Shown: positions 37,115-50,448, counted from the stretch's first letter. The stretch is DNA of 64,000 bases from Lingula anatina (GCF_001039355.2 NW_019774624.1:1347245-1411244); one strand, 5' to 3'. Numbers and translations: made by a program. Notes: a model not told the origin generated them from the letters alone.

Positions 37115-40100
37115 ATTTTATGTTGATTGGTTGGACGTCAGGCTATCTGCCCATCTATAGTATAACAAAGTTGGCATTTTATGCATCTTTTATTCATACA
37201 AACGGCAGTTACCAAAGTGTATATCATATGTGTTTGATAGGTTATGGATGCTTCCACATCTACTTACTACTACTGTGTGGCTGGGCTGTCTCCAGTGATG
37301 CCATTGAAGTTCTGTGTATCTCTTTTGTCCTCCCATCTGCTGAGATAGACCTCAATCTGTCAACAAATGACAAAGGATGGCTAACAGCTATTATATTTGT
37401 TGGTAAGCTTTTTAAAGTTTTGATTATTATGATCATTAACGAATGATCTTTCAGTTGTCAGTGAATTAAAAATCAAACTTCACTCATACAAATAGTTTCA
37501 TAAGATATAATTAGAAGATATAATCCTCAAACTTTGATAAAAACCTTGCATCAGAGCTATTTTCACAAGACATATGATTATATATTATTTTTTGGTAAAG
37601 ACCATAAGGATATAAGTCCAAACACAAGCTAAATATCATATAAACACTTAAAATAAAACTGCTTGTTATTGTCATTTTTTGTCCTTTAATAAGTTATGGT
37701 GGCTTGGCATTAGTTTTATTCTCCTGAAAACCAAATTATTTTTACGATCCATTACTTTACTTTTCAACTCATTCAAAGCTATTGACCCAGCATCATACTC
37801 TTATCACAATGTTTTATGTAAGTAAACATAGATATAGAACTTGTGTGTGTTTGTTGACTTATGAATTGACCCAACTCTGACAACACTTCTTAAGCATGAC
37901 GTTGCAGTATTCTACAGCATATTGTTCTGTGCTGAACTTTCGCATTATGAGCATTATTATTAAGCATCAGTTAAACTTTAGTCTGTGGATAGTATAGATA
38001 AACCTTCCATCAGATATTACTGCATTTGGCCTTCCTTGGACATAGGTGATAAACCAGTTTGAAAAATTATTCTTTAAAATGGAACCCGGTTGCATTTGTA
38101 ATCAGTGCTTGAAATAATGTGTTGAATTGTCACCTCCACCCTTTCCATTTATTCAGGGAAGTTGTGCATCTGAAATAAATTTATAAAGAAATTTCTTAGT
38201 TTTTCTCAAGACAAGTGAAATTCAATTTCATCTTTCACCACTATGAGCTTCTTTGAATGAACTTAGATTTCTACACTGTACACCCAAACCCAATATAGAG
38301 GTGCAAACGATGTCACAGGCATGTTCCTAAAAATATGTAGTGCACAGATTACAAACTATGTTTGATTATTTTAGGGTCCCACATAAAGAAGTTTGTATTA
38401 AAGTTTCACTTTCCTGGAACCACGAATAATAAAAAATAATTCATCATCTAACCCCAAAAAGGAACATACGTTACTGTCACAAATGCATAACGTCTAGCTG
38501 TGGAAACGTTTTAATCATTTTGAAAATTCAGTCATCACGGGTTTTGTTCTTTAATTTATCTCCTACAAGTATAACGTTGTAAAAAATTACGAAAAGTTTT
38601 TGTATAGAGCAGTTAATTGTTTTTTAGCGACTTAAGTTTGCCTGTCACTGAATGTTAAAAAAACGGGGAAAATACACCCTACCGACAGTAAAATAAGCAT
38701 TTAATAAATTATTTTTCCCCTCGTGCTCCAAATATTATATCTGAAATGTCAAACTATCATCGAATCACTATATATTTTTCTGTCAGCAAAAGAAAACATT
38801 GTTTTCTCTTGCACCAAGTACTTGTACAAAATGAAACATTTTGTCAATTTTCCTAGGGAACATACGTTACCTAGTATTAGCTATGACGCAGGCCCCATTA
38901 GTTACGGTTTAAATGTTTATAAAAAACGCCCTTACGTAATATTTAATTTAACATGATCGAATCACTTTAAAATATATAAGAACACGTTATGAAAATAAAA
39001 ATTAGGTGGCCTGGAACATACGTTACCGGAACATACGTTACCAGTGAAAATCTACTTGTGCCCGAAACTGGCTCCAAAAGAAAAATAAGCTTCTGTTTGA
39101 GATGTCAGGTGGTTCTTTCTGACGTCTGCTCGAGCTAAAGATTAGATGAGGTTAGTTACAAGTGTAAATAAATCCATAAAATCCTCAGTAACGATGTAAG
39201 CGAAGTGAATGATTATGTCGTAATAAAGAATTTAATTCAAATACAGAAATGAATGTCAAAGACGAAAATAAATGTCAAACAAGACTATGGAAGGAAAAAA
39301 TAATCGCCAACGAGCGCAGTGAGCACAGTGACATATACATTGATACCGAACGGAACATCATTATTTCAGAAAAATGCGAAAACAAGAGCTGAGATTTAAA
39401 AAAAAAAATATATATATATATAGATATCGATCTCTTAAAAAAATTCAGGGTGACGCTTATTTGGAAGCGAAAGAAAACGGGTTCAAAATACTATGTAGGC
39501 CTACCTTTCACCTCCTTATAAATGTCGTGAAAGACAAAAGAGGCTTGCGAAGACTAAATCGCGAAAACGTATACTTCACCAAAGGAAACAAGAGCTCCTA
39601 GCTGCTATAGAAGTTGCCGAGGCAAGTCCACAGCAATCACCACCTGAGAGACTTGTTGTGTGTGCGAGGTGGCCACAACGTGGAAACGATTGAGGAGAAA
39701 CTGAAGGCTGTCACAATGAACAGTTAAAGAACTACAATCACAGGTTAATTCCATAAGAAAGAGGGAGAATGCTATCCGGCAACGATTTAGCCATTGTAGA
39801 AGACGAAATACGGAACCACCTGAATTTCCCACATGCCCCAAAATTAAGACAGAACGCATCATACAGCAGGCTATAGACCCAAGCTAACACTGTGCAGAAG
39901 CAATTACTTTTATGTCTCCTCCATCCCAGTGTACCACAAACTTTCATAGTCTTATTTATAACAAAAGGAAGGCAACAAAGAATATCGATTTGGTCAAACA
40001 AGGCCGCTTTTATCTTATAACCCCACTACCCTAATTATTTTAGCAATAATAACAATGTAGCAAATTGTTGCCTTTATCCTTGGATAACAATAATATAATA

Positions 40101-43100
40101 TATACATATAATATTCAATAAGACTCATCATCCTAAAATATGATGACTTATAGAAAATGTTTTTTTAGCTACAGTGGGTCAAGTTTGACGAGTTACACCA
40201 AGAAGTAAGATGAACATTTTGCATAATATAATGGCTGAGAAGATTGCGTTGTCTCAGATTTCTTTCCGCTGCTACTGGCATTTGCCGGAATCGTTGGTCG
40301 AGAACTTGCGAAAAGGGGATGAACTGATCGAAAAGTCGATGGATGGGAGTAGCAGGAAAAAAAGGCAAGCTGTATACATTTTTTTTGAACGAGACGACTA
40401 TAGTACAGCCCAAGAGCGCCAGTAACAAAAAAAAAAAAAAAAAAAAAAACCATCCATCACGTTGGCACAGTAAAAACACTGTATGAACATATAAGAAATC
40501 TCAAGGAAACTTTGACAAGAAATCATGCAGCCTATAATTTGTCTTATATAGCGACTGACGAGGACCGTAGAGACCCAAGAACTCTAAAGTGATACCTGTT
40601 TCTTATATATACCCACTTAATGGAAAGATTTAAGAACGTAATTTTGTGAGCCACTTACTTTTTATAGATGGAACAAACATTATATATATATACATTTTTT
40701 TTTTAATTCCCGAAAGTGCCGAAATCCGCAAGACAATTTAGACCTTTCAGAGAGGATAGTAATGCTCATTTTGAACGAATTCTCTGATGTATTTGAAAAC
40801 TTATAGGTGTGTTGAAAAAGGCTTCGTTTAAAGAGGTGGTAGGTTAGATGTTTCTGGGATCTGTATTTCTTTACATGCAAATGATTAAAACGTTTGATAC
40901 GCGGATCGTGTTTGTGTAATAGGTTATCACTTTTGATGTCTGAGTTACTTTTAAACACCTCAATAAATTCTACGGAAAAAAAGCGAAAATAATCTTATCA
41001 ATATTTATTAAACTCGTGTCCCGTGTCTTTTCTATGGCTGTGGAACATACGTTACATTACAGTATGCATAGGATGTGAGGCGTAGTTGGTATTGTAACTA
41101 ATGCACCTAAAATTTGAAACTGTCAATGAGTTTCTAAATTCACGACGAATATGACCAGTGGTAGATAACTTTTAGGTAACAAAGTTTTCAATTATCCATA
41201 CAATTGACAATTACTGCTATTGAAAGAGTCATCAACGTGGACATTGTAAAGAAAAATGATCTTTAGTTTGAAAGTAATTTTCCTAGATCTGGTCAATTTA
41301 AAGGTATTTTCCTATCACTTTTCCATTATTAATGACTCATAGGGTTCTGATAGTGTTTAGCTTGCACACATTTCCACAACACTCAAGTAATGATCGTGTT
41401 TGTATCAGGCGATTCAGTGGTAACGTATGTTCTTTCTTACGCTTTTTTCACTTCAAACGGCTATCAATTTATTTGCTTACAAAACAGAAACGCGTGGGCG
41501 TAAAATTGGGACATTTGTGGATTTTTGTTCTATACACATGTAAGTTTTAAAAAATTGGATAATACATTGAATTCATTCAATTTCATTTTTTGAGACTTGA
41601 ACTTGTGAAATGCACCTCTATATTGGGTTTGGGTGTGTAATGACTACACATCTAGCAACTTTAAAGCATATAAATTGTTGCAAGTCACATAAATAACTAG
41701 TAAGCTTTGTTTATGCCACCATGAATTGTTGTTAGTATCATATCTTTTGTTAACATCACCCGCAGGAAAGTATTGAACACTTAAGGCCTGCCATTTGCAG
41801 AAACTAAAACAGAAAAAAGACCCAGTGACTGCATTTGTCAGCATTTGTTATAGCTTTTAGGACTTTGGATCACCATGAAAATTGTATACTTATTATCTTA
41901 TGTTTATTTATTTATTTATTTATTTTCATTTATTTATTTTTTGCCTGCTTTTTTTTTTAAATGCAATGGTGAAAGTGATTTTGAAACATTATTTCTAGCT
42001 CAAAATTGGGATTTATGTCAAGTCTATTTTCATGAATATAAAGTCTGTGATATTAAAACTACTTGTGCTGAATGGCCTTAGTCGGTGTATAATCATAAAT
42101 ATGTAGCTAGATATGGACATTGATATCCTTGTCTTACATGTAAATTTCTCAAGCAAGAAGTAAAAAAGTTCAAAGAATCTGTTGTTTTGCAAGATCAAAT
42201 GATGTTTCTTAGTTTTATCTTTATGTGTTTATGTAAAGCAAGCAACGTTTCATTTCTAAATTAATTTGATGATTTATACATCAATGTTCTTATCACCAAG
42301 GTATGCTGTTGGGAGGCTACTTCTGGGGCTCTTTAGCTGATAGTTATGGAAGAAGGTCTATCCTGCTGTGGTCTCTCACTGTCAATGGACTGGGTGGCCT
42401 CTTATCAAGTTTTGCACAACGATTTGGAGTTTTTCTTCTGTTCAGGTTCATCAGTGGTATTGGGTAAGTTACATTTTGGATCTATCTTGGATCCTATGTT
42501 ATATTCATTGAAAATCATATTAAAATATTTTCATTAAACTGGTTTTACAAATTGTAAAATGAGTTTCTTAAGAGAATCTAGAGCAAAGCACAAAAGAAAA
42601 ACCTTGTGAGGACTGGAATGAGCAAAAATAGTCAAAACACATTGATTGATTAAACTTGATAAACCTATGATATCCCACATAGTTAATGTGGTTGACATGC
42701 TTTAACGGGCTGTACAAATTTAGAAGATTGAAAAAGATTCTTAGTGTAATGCAAGTTAATAAACAAAGATCTATAGTAGGTTTTGTTAAGCTGGACAAAT
42801 TTATAATAATGAGAAAGATTCTTTATTAAATGCAACTTAGTAAGCCAAGATCCATAGCAGTCTTTGCTATGATCAACATTTTTTATGCAACAGGCCTCTG
42901 GGCTCAGGCTTTATAGTAGCACCGACATACATGTACAAATTCCATCTGCATGTTTTGTTCAAGATCAAGGCAATATGCTGAGCGTGCAAGATATTTATAA
43001 TATATTGGAAAATTTAATCTGAAAATAATAATACGTAAGTTGTTACTTTGTAGTGTTGGTGGAAGTATAGCTGTGATATTTTCCTATTTTGTGGAGTTTC

Positions 43101-46100
43101 AACCAAAGGATAAGCGTGGCACAATGATTAGTGTGCTGGCCACTTTCTGGATGGCTGGCAACATTTTTGCTGCAGGTAGGCTAAGACGGTTAAAATCTAA
43201 GCTTAATATATACATGTAAGTTTAGGCTAGACAACAAATGTACAGACACAAAACAGAAAGCCAGCCTAACTTTTTGCCAAACAACTATACTCAGTAAATT
43301 TTAATTTAAACAAAGCCATGTTTCCTATTGTCTAGCAGACCCCCCTACCAGGTCTCATTTTGTATTTTAGTACTTAAAAGGGTACTCAGAAAGTTAAGCA
43401 TTAAACTCTATTAGAACAAATGGTGTACCACACCTCTCTGTGAATGAAATTCTTTCTTCTAAATTAATAAAATCTGTTTGTCTCTTGTTTCACATGATCT
43501 GATGTTTGTCTCTGTAGGTTTAGCCTGGGCTGTGATACCGCACAAGTTTGGGTACTTCTCACCCAGTTTTATCTTTGACAGCTGGAGAGTGTTTGTGGTG
43601 TTATGTACACTACCTAGTTTTTCATCTGCCTTGATGTACATTCTCATGCCAGAGAGCCCCAAGTTTCTTATGCAGGTATATCTAACAAGTCATGCTTTCC
43701 TTAAAAGTAACTTAATTTCCAAAGTAAGTATTTCTCAGGATGCACATGAATATATATGTGCATGTGTATGTTACTGTATATTCTTGTGTGTGAGTTATAT
43801 GCAGTGTTAGATTCTGTTATTTGGTATTCAAACACTTAAAAGTGAAACGGTGTTTTGTGTCAGATGATATAACATTTGATAGATGAAAATAATGGACATT
43901 TACCTTGAAGTACATCATGGTTGCACGTATATTATCAGTATTCTTATATCAGGTGGGAAAGGAGCGGGAGGCTTTACTGGTTTTTCAAAGGATGTACTGT
44001 TCAAATAATAGAAAAACAATTCCTACAGACTTCAGGGTAAGTATAAATTCCATTTTTTCAACATTTTTATGTACAGACACAGATGTGTCTGTACATATTG
44101 CCATCACCTGCGTCTGTCGTCGCCGTCGCCGTCGCCGATGCCGATGCCGGCGCCGTGCACTTTCCTTGTAAACACGATAAGTGGAGGGCAGTTTTACTTT
44201 TTGGCTTAACATTTACAGAGCTGATGAATATTCATAAAACGCAGGTCAAGTTCGAAAACCAGCATGATCGGGCCATTATTGTAGAAGTTATGCTCTTTTT
44301 TCACTTTTCAGCATATACGCAACCCTGTAAACACATTTTAAGGAAAACCGTTAGGCCTGTTGTCATGAAACTCACAGGAGTAATCAATCTTACTAAAACG
44401 CAGGTCAAGTTCGAAAGTCGGCATGATCGGGCCACTATTTTAGTAGTTATGCTGTTTTTTCATTTTTCAGCATATATACAACACTGTAAACACAATATAA
44501 GAAAAACAGATAGGCCAATTGTCATTTAACTCACAGGAGTGGTCAATCTTACTAAAACGCAGGTTGAGTTCGAAAATCAGCATAATCGGGCCATTATTTT
44601 AGAAGTTACGCTGTTTTTTCAAATTTCCTCAGATTCAACTGTTAGGCATGTTAACAGTCTCATTAATGAACTAATAAGATACGTAAAAGTGTTTGTTTGA
44701 CATTTCCTGCATCTTTACAACATTGTTAGTTGATTATGTAAAAATGATGGTAAACTTGTTATCGTGTATTGTGTAATAAAGTTTCCAAAATGGAAATAAA
44801 CTCATATCATTGCAGTTTGTCAGATTCAATCATTCACTATGTTCAGAATCTCAGAATGGAGGAAATTGGACATTTAACACTGTTGTATTGATATTTTTCC
44901 CATCTCATCAATTTTCTTAGTTGATCGTATAAAAATGGCAGTAACCTGTTAATTTTGTTTTATGTTAAAAAAAGTGTTAAAAATGGAAAAAAAAAACATT
45001 TCAGAACAGTGCTGTCTTGTTTACATTCTGGCATTTTCAAGTTGTGACTTGGAAGTTCCATGGGCCTGAAGACCTTTGCTAGTCACATTTTCTGAATATC
45101 CATGATACTAATATTTTATTATTAGAAATTGATGGTCATTATGCTGTTAAACATTATGTAATATTGCATCAAAATTTGAAAAAAAACTATTTTGGGCACT
45201 GCTCCCATGATGACCATTTAAGAAAAACCATGTCACTTACTGTTCTCAAACAGTACAGTAAATATGTACAGATGTGTCTGTACATATTGCCATCACCTGC
45301 GTCTGTCGTCGCCGTCGTCGCCGGTGCCGACACCGTGCACTTTCATTGTAAACATGATAAGTGGAAGGCAGTTTTACTTTTTGGCTGTATATTTACAGAG
45401 CTGATGAATATTCATAAAACGCAGGTCAAGTTAAAAAATCAGCATGATCGGGCCATTATTGTAGAAGTTATGCTGTTTTTTCACTTTTCAGCATATATGC
45501 AACACTGTAAACACATTTTAAGGAAAACCGATAGGCCTGTTGTCATGAAAATCACAGGAGTAATTGATCTTACTATAACACAGGTCAAGTTCGAAAATCG
45601 GCATGTTCCACGGGCTTGAAGACCCATGCTAGTCACATTTTCTGAAAATCCATGATACGTGTATTTTATTATTAAAAATTAACGGTCATTTTGCTGTTAA
45701 CCATTATGTAATATTGCATCAGAATAGAAGAAAACACAATTTTGGGTGCTGCTGCCAAGATGACCATTATGGGAAAACCATGTTACTTATGATTGTCAAA
45801 CTTTCAAAAAAGAAATACAGGACTAAAATGCAGAGTAATTGATCTTACTAAAACGCAGGTCAAGTTCAAAAATCGGCATGATCGGGCCACTATTTTAGTA
45901 GTTATGCTTTTTTTTTTCACTTTTCAGCATATATGCAACACTGTAAACACAATATAAGAAAAACAGATAGGCCAATTGTCATTAAACTCACAGGACTGGT
46001 CATTCCTGCTAAATCGCAGGTTGAGTTCAAAAATCAGCATAATAGGGCCATTATTTTAAAGAAATGCCGTTTTTATGTACAGACACAGATGTATTTTACC

Positions 46101-48524
46101 TGTTGAGCATAATTCAAATTTGATGTTGAATTTGCAGTTTAACAAAATGTACTTTTGCATCAGAATTGACAGTAGCCTTTTTTGTTATTTCCTGCTTTTT
46201 GTCTGTACATTTGACAGCTTTGCTGCCTTGTTGTTAGATTCATCATATCAGCTATGCATGGAAAGGATTTTGTGGGTACCAACTATCAAAGTGTTGAAAT
46301 GAAAGTTATTAATGATATTGGGCTGTAACATTTCCATCAAAGATAAAAGGAACATCATCTCATTAACTGTAAAAGGGACTTTCAAGTCTTTTTAAGATTT
46401 TAGTGTGGGATTGTCTACATAATTGCTTTTATTTTCCAGATAAGAAAATTAAGAGACGTTTCAAGACATCAATCAGATTCAGATGTGCAAATAATAGATG
46501 TCAGAAATAAACCATGTGGTAAATTTAGAGCAAGTGCTGTTAAGGTAAAATATTTTTTTGAAATGAAAGACAGGCATATTTTTATCTCAGGGTGATTGCC
46601 AAACTTTCCATTGTGGTGCTCATCATAGATATTTCTTGGCATATGATAACTAGTAATTGCCACATGTATTGAAACAAATTGAACAGTGAATATGTAATGA
46701 AATGTAGTGATTGTCATTGATACATTCTTGTACATAAATTTATTTAGAAATTTCTTATCATTTTTAATGTTTTTAAATATTTTTAGAAAGTGAGCAGATT
46801 ACTGATTTTAAAAAAGGATTACAGTTTATTTACAACTTATTTTTTCAGTCTGTGTCATGCCTCTATCTTATTGAAAAATATCAACATCAATTTTTGTTAA
46901 CAATCAAACATGTTGCAGGTGTTAGAACATACAGCTCAGTTGTTCCAACCTGGACAAAAGAGAATCACTTTAATTGTGGCAATGATCAGTTTCACATTAG
47001 CCTTTGGGTGAGTCTGGTATTGTTCTTTGTAATCTCCCATCCTTTTGTAAGCAGTTCAACATTTCAAAATGATTGAAATTATTGAGTAAAACCTGCAAAA
47101 ATATATTGGATTGGTCCAAAATAATTGTTTTTAATGAAATATTTTATGAACAGGCAAGTATATGTAGTCACAAATGATTGTATGACTTATGTTTTAACTT
47201 GTTTTTATGTTTTCAGCTACTATGGTCTCTGGATGTGGTTCCCAGAATTGTTTAAAAGAATAGAACTTCATGGAGGGTCAGCATGTGAAAATATAGGGGT
47301 ACAGCCAAATGGTACAAACCACTCCACCCACGAGAAAGGTTCAAGCACTGAGATCTTCTTTGATGGGTTCATGACGGCTTTGTCAAATCTTCCTGGGAAT
47401 TTGCTTAGTATTCTTTTAATGGACAGAGTTGGAAGAAAATTCTTGTTGTGTAAGTAATACTTAAATTGTGTAACATACCAAGTGTTTTTGTATATGGTTT
47501 TGGAATGACATTTAAGGGAAATTTAACAGAAACTTGATTTTTTATGCTGTTGGAATATATCTTTTCTTTTTATTTTACTTTTTACAAATCACTTTCTAAA
47601 AATCTTAATTGTCTTATTTTCTATTTTCTTTTTTCTATTTTGAATGTCAACTGCATCCTGTTGGAAATTATTTTTGTGTATTTCAGCTTCTAGCATGGTT
47701 ATATCAGGCATCAGTGTTTTCTTCATCTGGTTTGTAAAGAACAAGACGGAGAGTTTGATCATGTCCTGTATCTTTGGTGGAATATCTACTATAGGATGGA
47801 ATGCACTAGATGTATTGAGTGTAGAACTCTTTCCAACACATTTGAGGTAAATATTAAGCAAAATTAGGCATTTAATAGTATTCTGTTGTTTGAATAAATC
47901 AGTATTTCAAGGTTGTGAGCAGATATTGTCAGTTTAAAATAGATAAAATGTAAGGTATTATTTCATTTATTTCACTAGTAATATGCCCTGGTCTCCTCCC
48001 AAACTATATAACTAAAAGTAATTTTGATCAAAAAGCTTTGTAAACATTTTGTATTTAAACAAGAAAAGTTTTCTTAAATCCATCTCTGATTTTTTTTTTC
48101 ATGCTTATGAATGCCTGAAATATTCAAGGTCGATGGTTAAATTTGTTTTGGTTATGGTTTTGGATATTTCTGTAAATAGGTTCTTTGCACCATAAACACA
48201 AATTGATTGATGGGCAGGTATTTGATAAGTAACATTTGATAAGTAACATTAAATAAATTTGAAAAACATCAAATGAATGTGAAAAAATGTTTAGAAAGTG
48301 TGCTAGCGAGAAATCAGATGTTTGCCATTTCTGACTCCAGGTCCACAGCCATGGGTGTGATGACGGGGCTAATGAGAGTAGCCGCCATATTAGGGAATTT
48401 GGCTTTTGGTTTAATGGTGGACGTCCACTGTGCTGTGCCAATGTTACTTGTAGCTGGATTTCTGGCCTTTGGAGGACTCTCTTCTATACTTCTACCAAAC
48501 ACTGTTCATATGGACCTACAGTAG
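35202..48524 (+). CDS. SV2-like major facilitator superfamily transporter
   Basis: Twelve exons encode 525 residues: 35202-35265, 37006-37059, 37241-37402, 42301-42463, 43054-43175, 43518-43675, 43953-44036, 46440-46544, 46919-47007, 47217-47449, 47687-47846 and 48341-48524. All phases join. The protein opens with a short acidic tail and YTFEEALHETGYGCFH, the SV2/SVOP entry into helix 1. The first MFS loop motif is GGYFWGSLADSYGRRS (about residues 98-113). MPESPKF follows helix 6, and DRVGRK (403-408) is the second loop motif. The loop after helix 7 (about 349-384) is short and holds sequons at Asn365 and Asn368. Vertebrate SV2 proteins carry a luminal domain of more than 100 residues there. 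The C terminus (RSTAMGVMTGLMRVAAILGN) is SV2-like. SV2 proteins reside on synaptic vesicles, but the substrate here is unknown. SVOP or another SLC22-related transporter is the alternative. Confidence 0.9.
35641..35654. repeat. Poly-G run in SV2-like intron 1
   Basis: A 14-base G homopolymer stands out in otherwise AT-rich intron. Confidence 0.9.
36008..36167. repeat. Recent 80-bp tandem duplication
   Basis: Two adjacent 80-bp units (36008-36087 and 36088-36167) differ by a single base in the AAAGATTT(T/C)CCC block. They lie in intron 1 of the SV2-like gene. Confidence 0.9.
37073..37110. repeat. (TA)n tract just after SV2-like exon 2
   Basis: About 18 TA units begin 14 bases downstream of the exon 2 donor at 37060. 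Confidence 0.95.
38281..41635. mobile_element. CACTA/Chapaev-like DNA transposon, degenerate
   Basis: Perfect 25-bp terminal inverted repeats (38281-38305 and 41611-41635) begin CACCCAAACCC. The 4-bp sequence TGTA flanks both ends (38277-38280 and 41636-41639). CAC termini with a 4-bp duplication fit the Chapaev branch of the CMC group. Copies of GGAACATACGTTAC(C) lie at 38461, 38857, 39013, 39028 and 41042, with an inverted copy near 41420-41432. They cluster toward both ends, as subterminal repeats do in CACTA-type elements. Traces of a lost gene are at 39500-40560. The element sits in intron 3 of the SV2-like gene. Confidence 0.75.
39510..40560 (+). pseudogene. Remnant transposon-encoded ORF
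   Basis: Several plus-strand frames resemble pieces of one broken protein. A basic stretch begins KCRERQKRLAKTKSRKR (about 39525) and continues to EVAEASPQQSPPERLVV. A second stretch is QVNSIRKRENAIRQRFSHCR (about 39740). A third, SRKKRQAVYIFFERDDYSTA (about 40350), is followed after an A-run by VKTLYEHIRNLKETLTRN. Frameshifts and stops separate them. No DDE catalytic core is recognisable, so the family is not identified. Confidence 0.4.
44069..46093. mobile_element. Array-bearing repeat with terminal hairpin (Helentron/HINE-like), intron 7 of the SV2-like gene
   Basis: A near-palindrome (TGTACAGACACA...TGTGTCTGTACA) opens the element at 44070-44095. It is followed by a GCCGTC-rich microsatellite and then units of about 165 bp sharing AACGCAGGTCAAGTTCGAAA, GATCGGGCCA and TTTTCAGCATATA. 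Units start near 44236, 44396 and 44556. A second head with the same hairpin and microsatellite begins at 45267, and units resume at about 45418, 45578 and 45851. The outer motif ATGTACAGACACAGATGT recurs at 46075-46092. Hairpin plus microsatellite plus central tandem repeats resembles Helentron-associated elements, including bivalve examples. The class call is inference. Confidence 0.55.
45056..45800. repeat. Internal direct repeat of about 195 bp in the intron 7 element
   Basis: The segment at 45056-45250 (TTCCATGGGCCTGAAGACC, GCTAGTCACATTTTCTGAA, TAATATTGCATCA) recurs at 45606-45800. A more diverged relative is seen at 50140-50295. Confidence 0.7.
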
Positions 48525-50140
48525 TGTCCAGGATGTCGATTTGTTTGTCGCTATTGTTTGTCTCAGTTATATAAATGATTTCAATGGATTAGCTGTATAA
48601 ATTAGCTATGGTTTAAAACTAAATAGTTTTATTTTCTTTACTTAAATTCAAATTTTTCTCACTGAGTGAAATTCACAACTCGCACAGTGGTGTTGAGTAT
48701 TATTAGAAAAAAAAAGAAACAAGTATATCATCAGAGCATTTCTTTCAATAATTTTACGAAGGTGGATAAAGGTATTAAGTATAACTTTTTAGTTTTCAAC
48801 ACATACTGCCAGGTCATATTTTTAGTGTCATATTAAAAATAGTGTAAATTATTGAAAACCATCAATGTTCATTTATTTTTAATTTTTGGAGAGTTGGAGG
48901 TGTACAAAACTGTACATGGGTATGCCTGTGTTATCTGTATTTATTTTCAAACCTAGAGTGCAAAATGACTTGGTCCTTTATTACTTTGAAGTAATATAGA
49001 GTCAAAAGCACAATGGGCTTATGCTGGCATAATGGTTTGTTTCAGTCAATTGTACATGTGCTTTCAGTAGACTAGAATGGCAAGTAGCTACAAGAATCAT
49101 TTTCTGTATATAATATTTTTATCATTGTTTTATTTACTTACTTTAAATTATTACTTTTATTATTTATTTATTTTTTCTTAATTTCTCATTTGGAGATTTT
49201 TTTCGTTGTGGCACGGGTAGAGATACTTGCAGGTTATGTTTGGCTATTATAAGTGAAAAAAAAATATGTAACATCAGGACATTATTCTCAGTGATATAAA
49301 ATGGATGGAAGAAGAGATATTTGTAGGTTTCATTACATTTCCTTATAACAATTTTTATAGTATTTTTCAAGAATATCATACCTCTAAACCCTACCTTAAC
49401 TGAAATAAGGGTTGTCAAGTAGTTCTCTTTTTGGAATATAAAACTATGCACTAGAATGCAAGGATTTTAATCCTATGTGACTCACACATATCAACTTAAT
49501 ATATTGATAATAGAAATCATGATTCTTTGGTGCATTCATTATGTACTTTGCATTTTTGTTGAAATACGAGATAACTTCTAAAAAAAAACTTTATCTTTAT
49601 TAAGGTCTACTTATCTGATTGAATTAGTCTGAGGAATGTTAGATTGAATATTATGACTTATTTTGAATGTATTATCCAAGAAAATTTTTGTCTGATAGAC
49701 CCTTTTTCAGCCGTGGTTCAATTTTGTTCTTTATTTTTAGAATCCAATTATTTGAGTCAGTTTTTTTTTTTTTTTTTAATCATGTAATTCCTAAGTTTCA
49801 AGAATTTGTAGATTTCTTCTTCAAGTCATTCCAAGAAATGAAGCAAATCCTACTAGAATTACTGCCAAATGTATTTTATGCACTGTATATTGCTATTGTT
49901 GTACGTGGAATTGATGAAGGTTATTTGTAAACTCACTGTTATTTAACATTTATAACAGATCTGGTTTGTACTACATCATCATTACTATCTTAATATCTAT
50001 CCATCTCAAGAAGCTATGCCTTATTCGTGTTAAAAAATAAATATTTATTTTCACCATGTAAGTGCTTCTTTGTTACTTAAATATATATATTCAAAACTGT
50101 CAAACAAATTTTAATCTTTTACAAAGGAAGTATCAAAATT
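48525..50140 (+). other. 3' untranslated region and flank of the SV2-like gene
   Basis: This is AT-rich sequence without recognisable exons. An AATAAA occurs at 50036-50041, but earlier 3' ends are possible. Nothing else is seen. Confidence 0.35.
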
Positions 50141-50295
50141 TCAAGTACAGGCTTGAATACCTTTGCTGGTCACAGTTTCTGAATGTTCAACAAATTTATA
50201 TTATATTGAAAACTTGTGTTGGTTATGCTTCTCTAAAATCATTAAGAAATATTCCGTCAAAACTGAAGAAAGCCCTATTTTCGGCACTGCCGCTA
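50140..50295. repeat. Diverged fragment related to the intron 7 element
   Basis: GGCTTGAATACCTTTGCTGG, TCACAGTTTCTGAAT and TTTTCGGCACTGC parallel segments of 45060-45210. It marks a truncated second copy of that repeat family. Confidence 0.5.
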
Positions 50296-50448
50296 TAGTG
50301 TCTGGGTTACACTGCGCTTGCAATCTTTTAGTAACCTCAAAATCTGGCGGTCGCTTGCGATCACTTAGCGAACTGGATAAGCTTAAGCATATTTTGATCT
50401 GCAACCTGTCGCACACCAGTTGCAACAAGGCTGCAGTGTGGTATCTGT

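Noticed and set aside
43905-44529. Open frames rich in Arg, Ala and Val across the GCCGTC microsatellite
   Set aside because: Composition is created by the trinucleotide repeat and the 165-bp array in an intron; overlapping frames on both strands are equally open.
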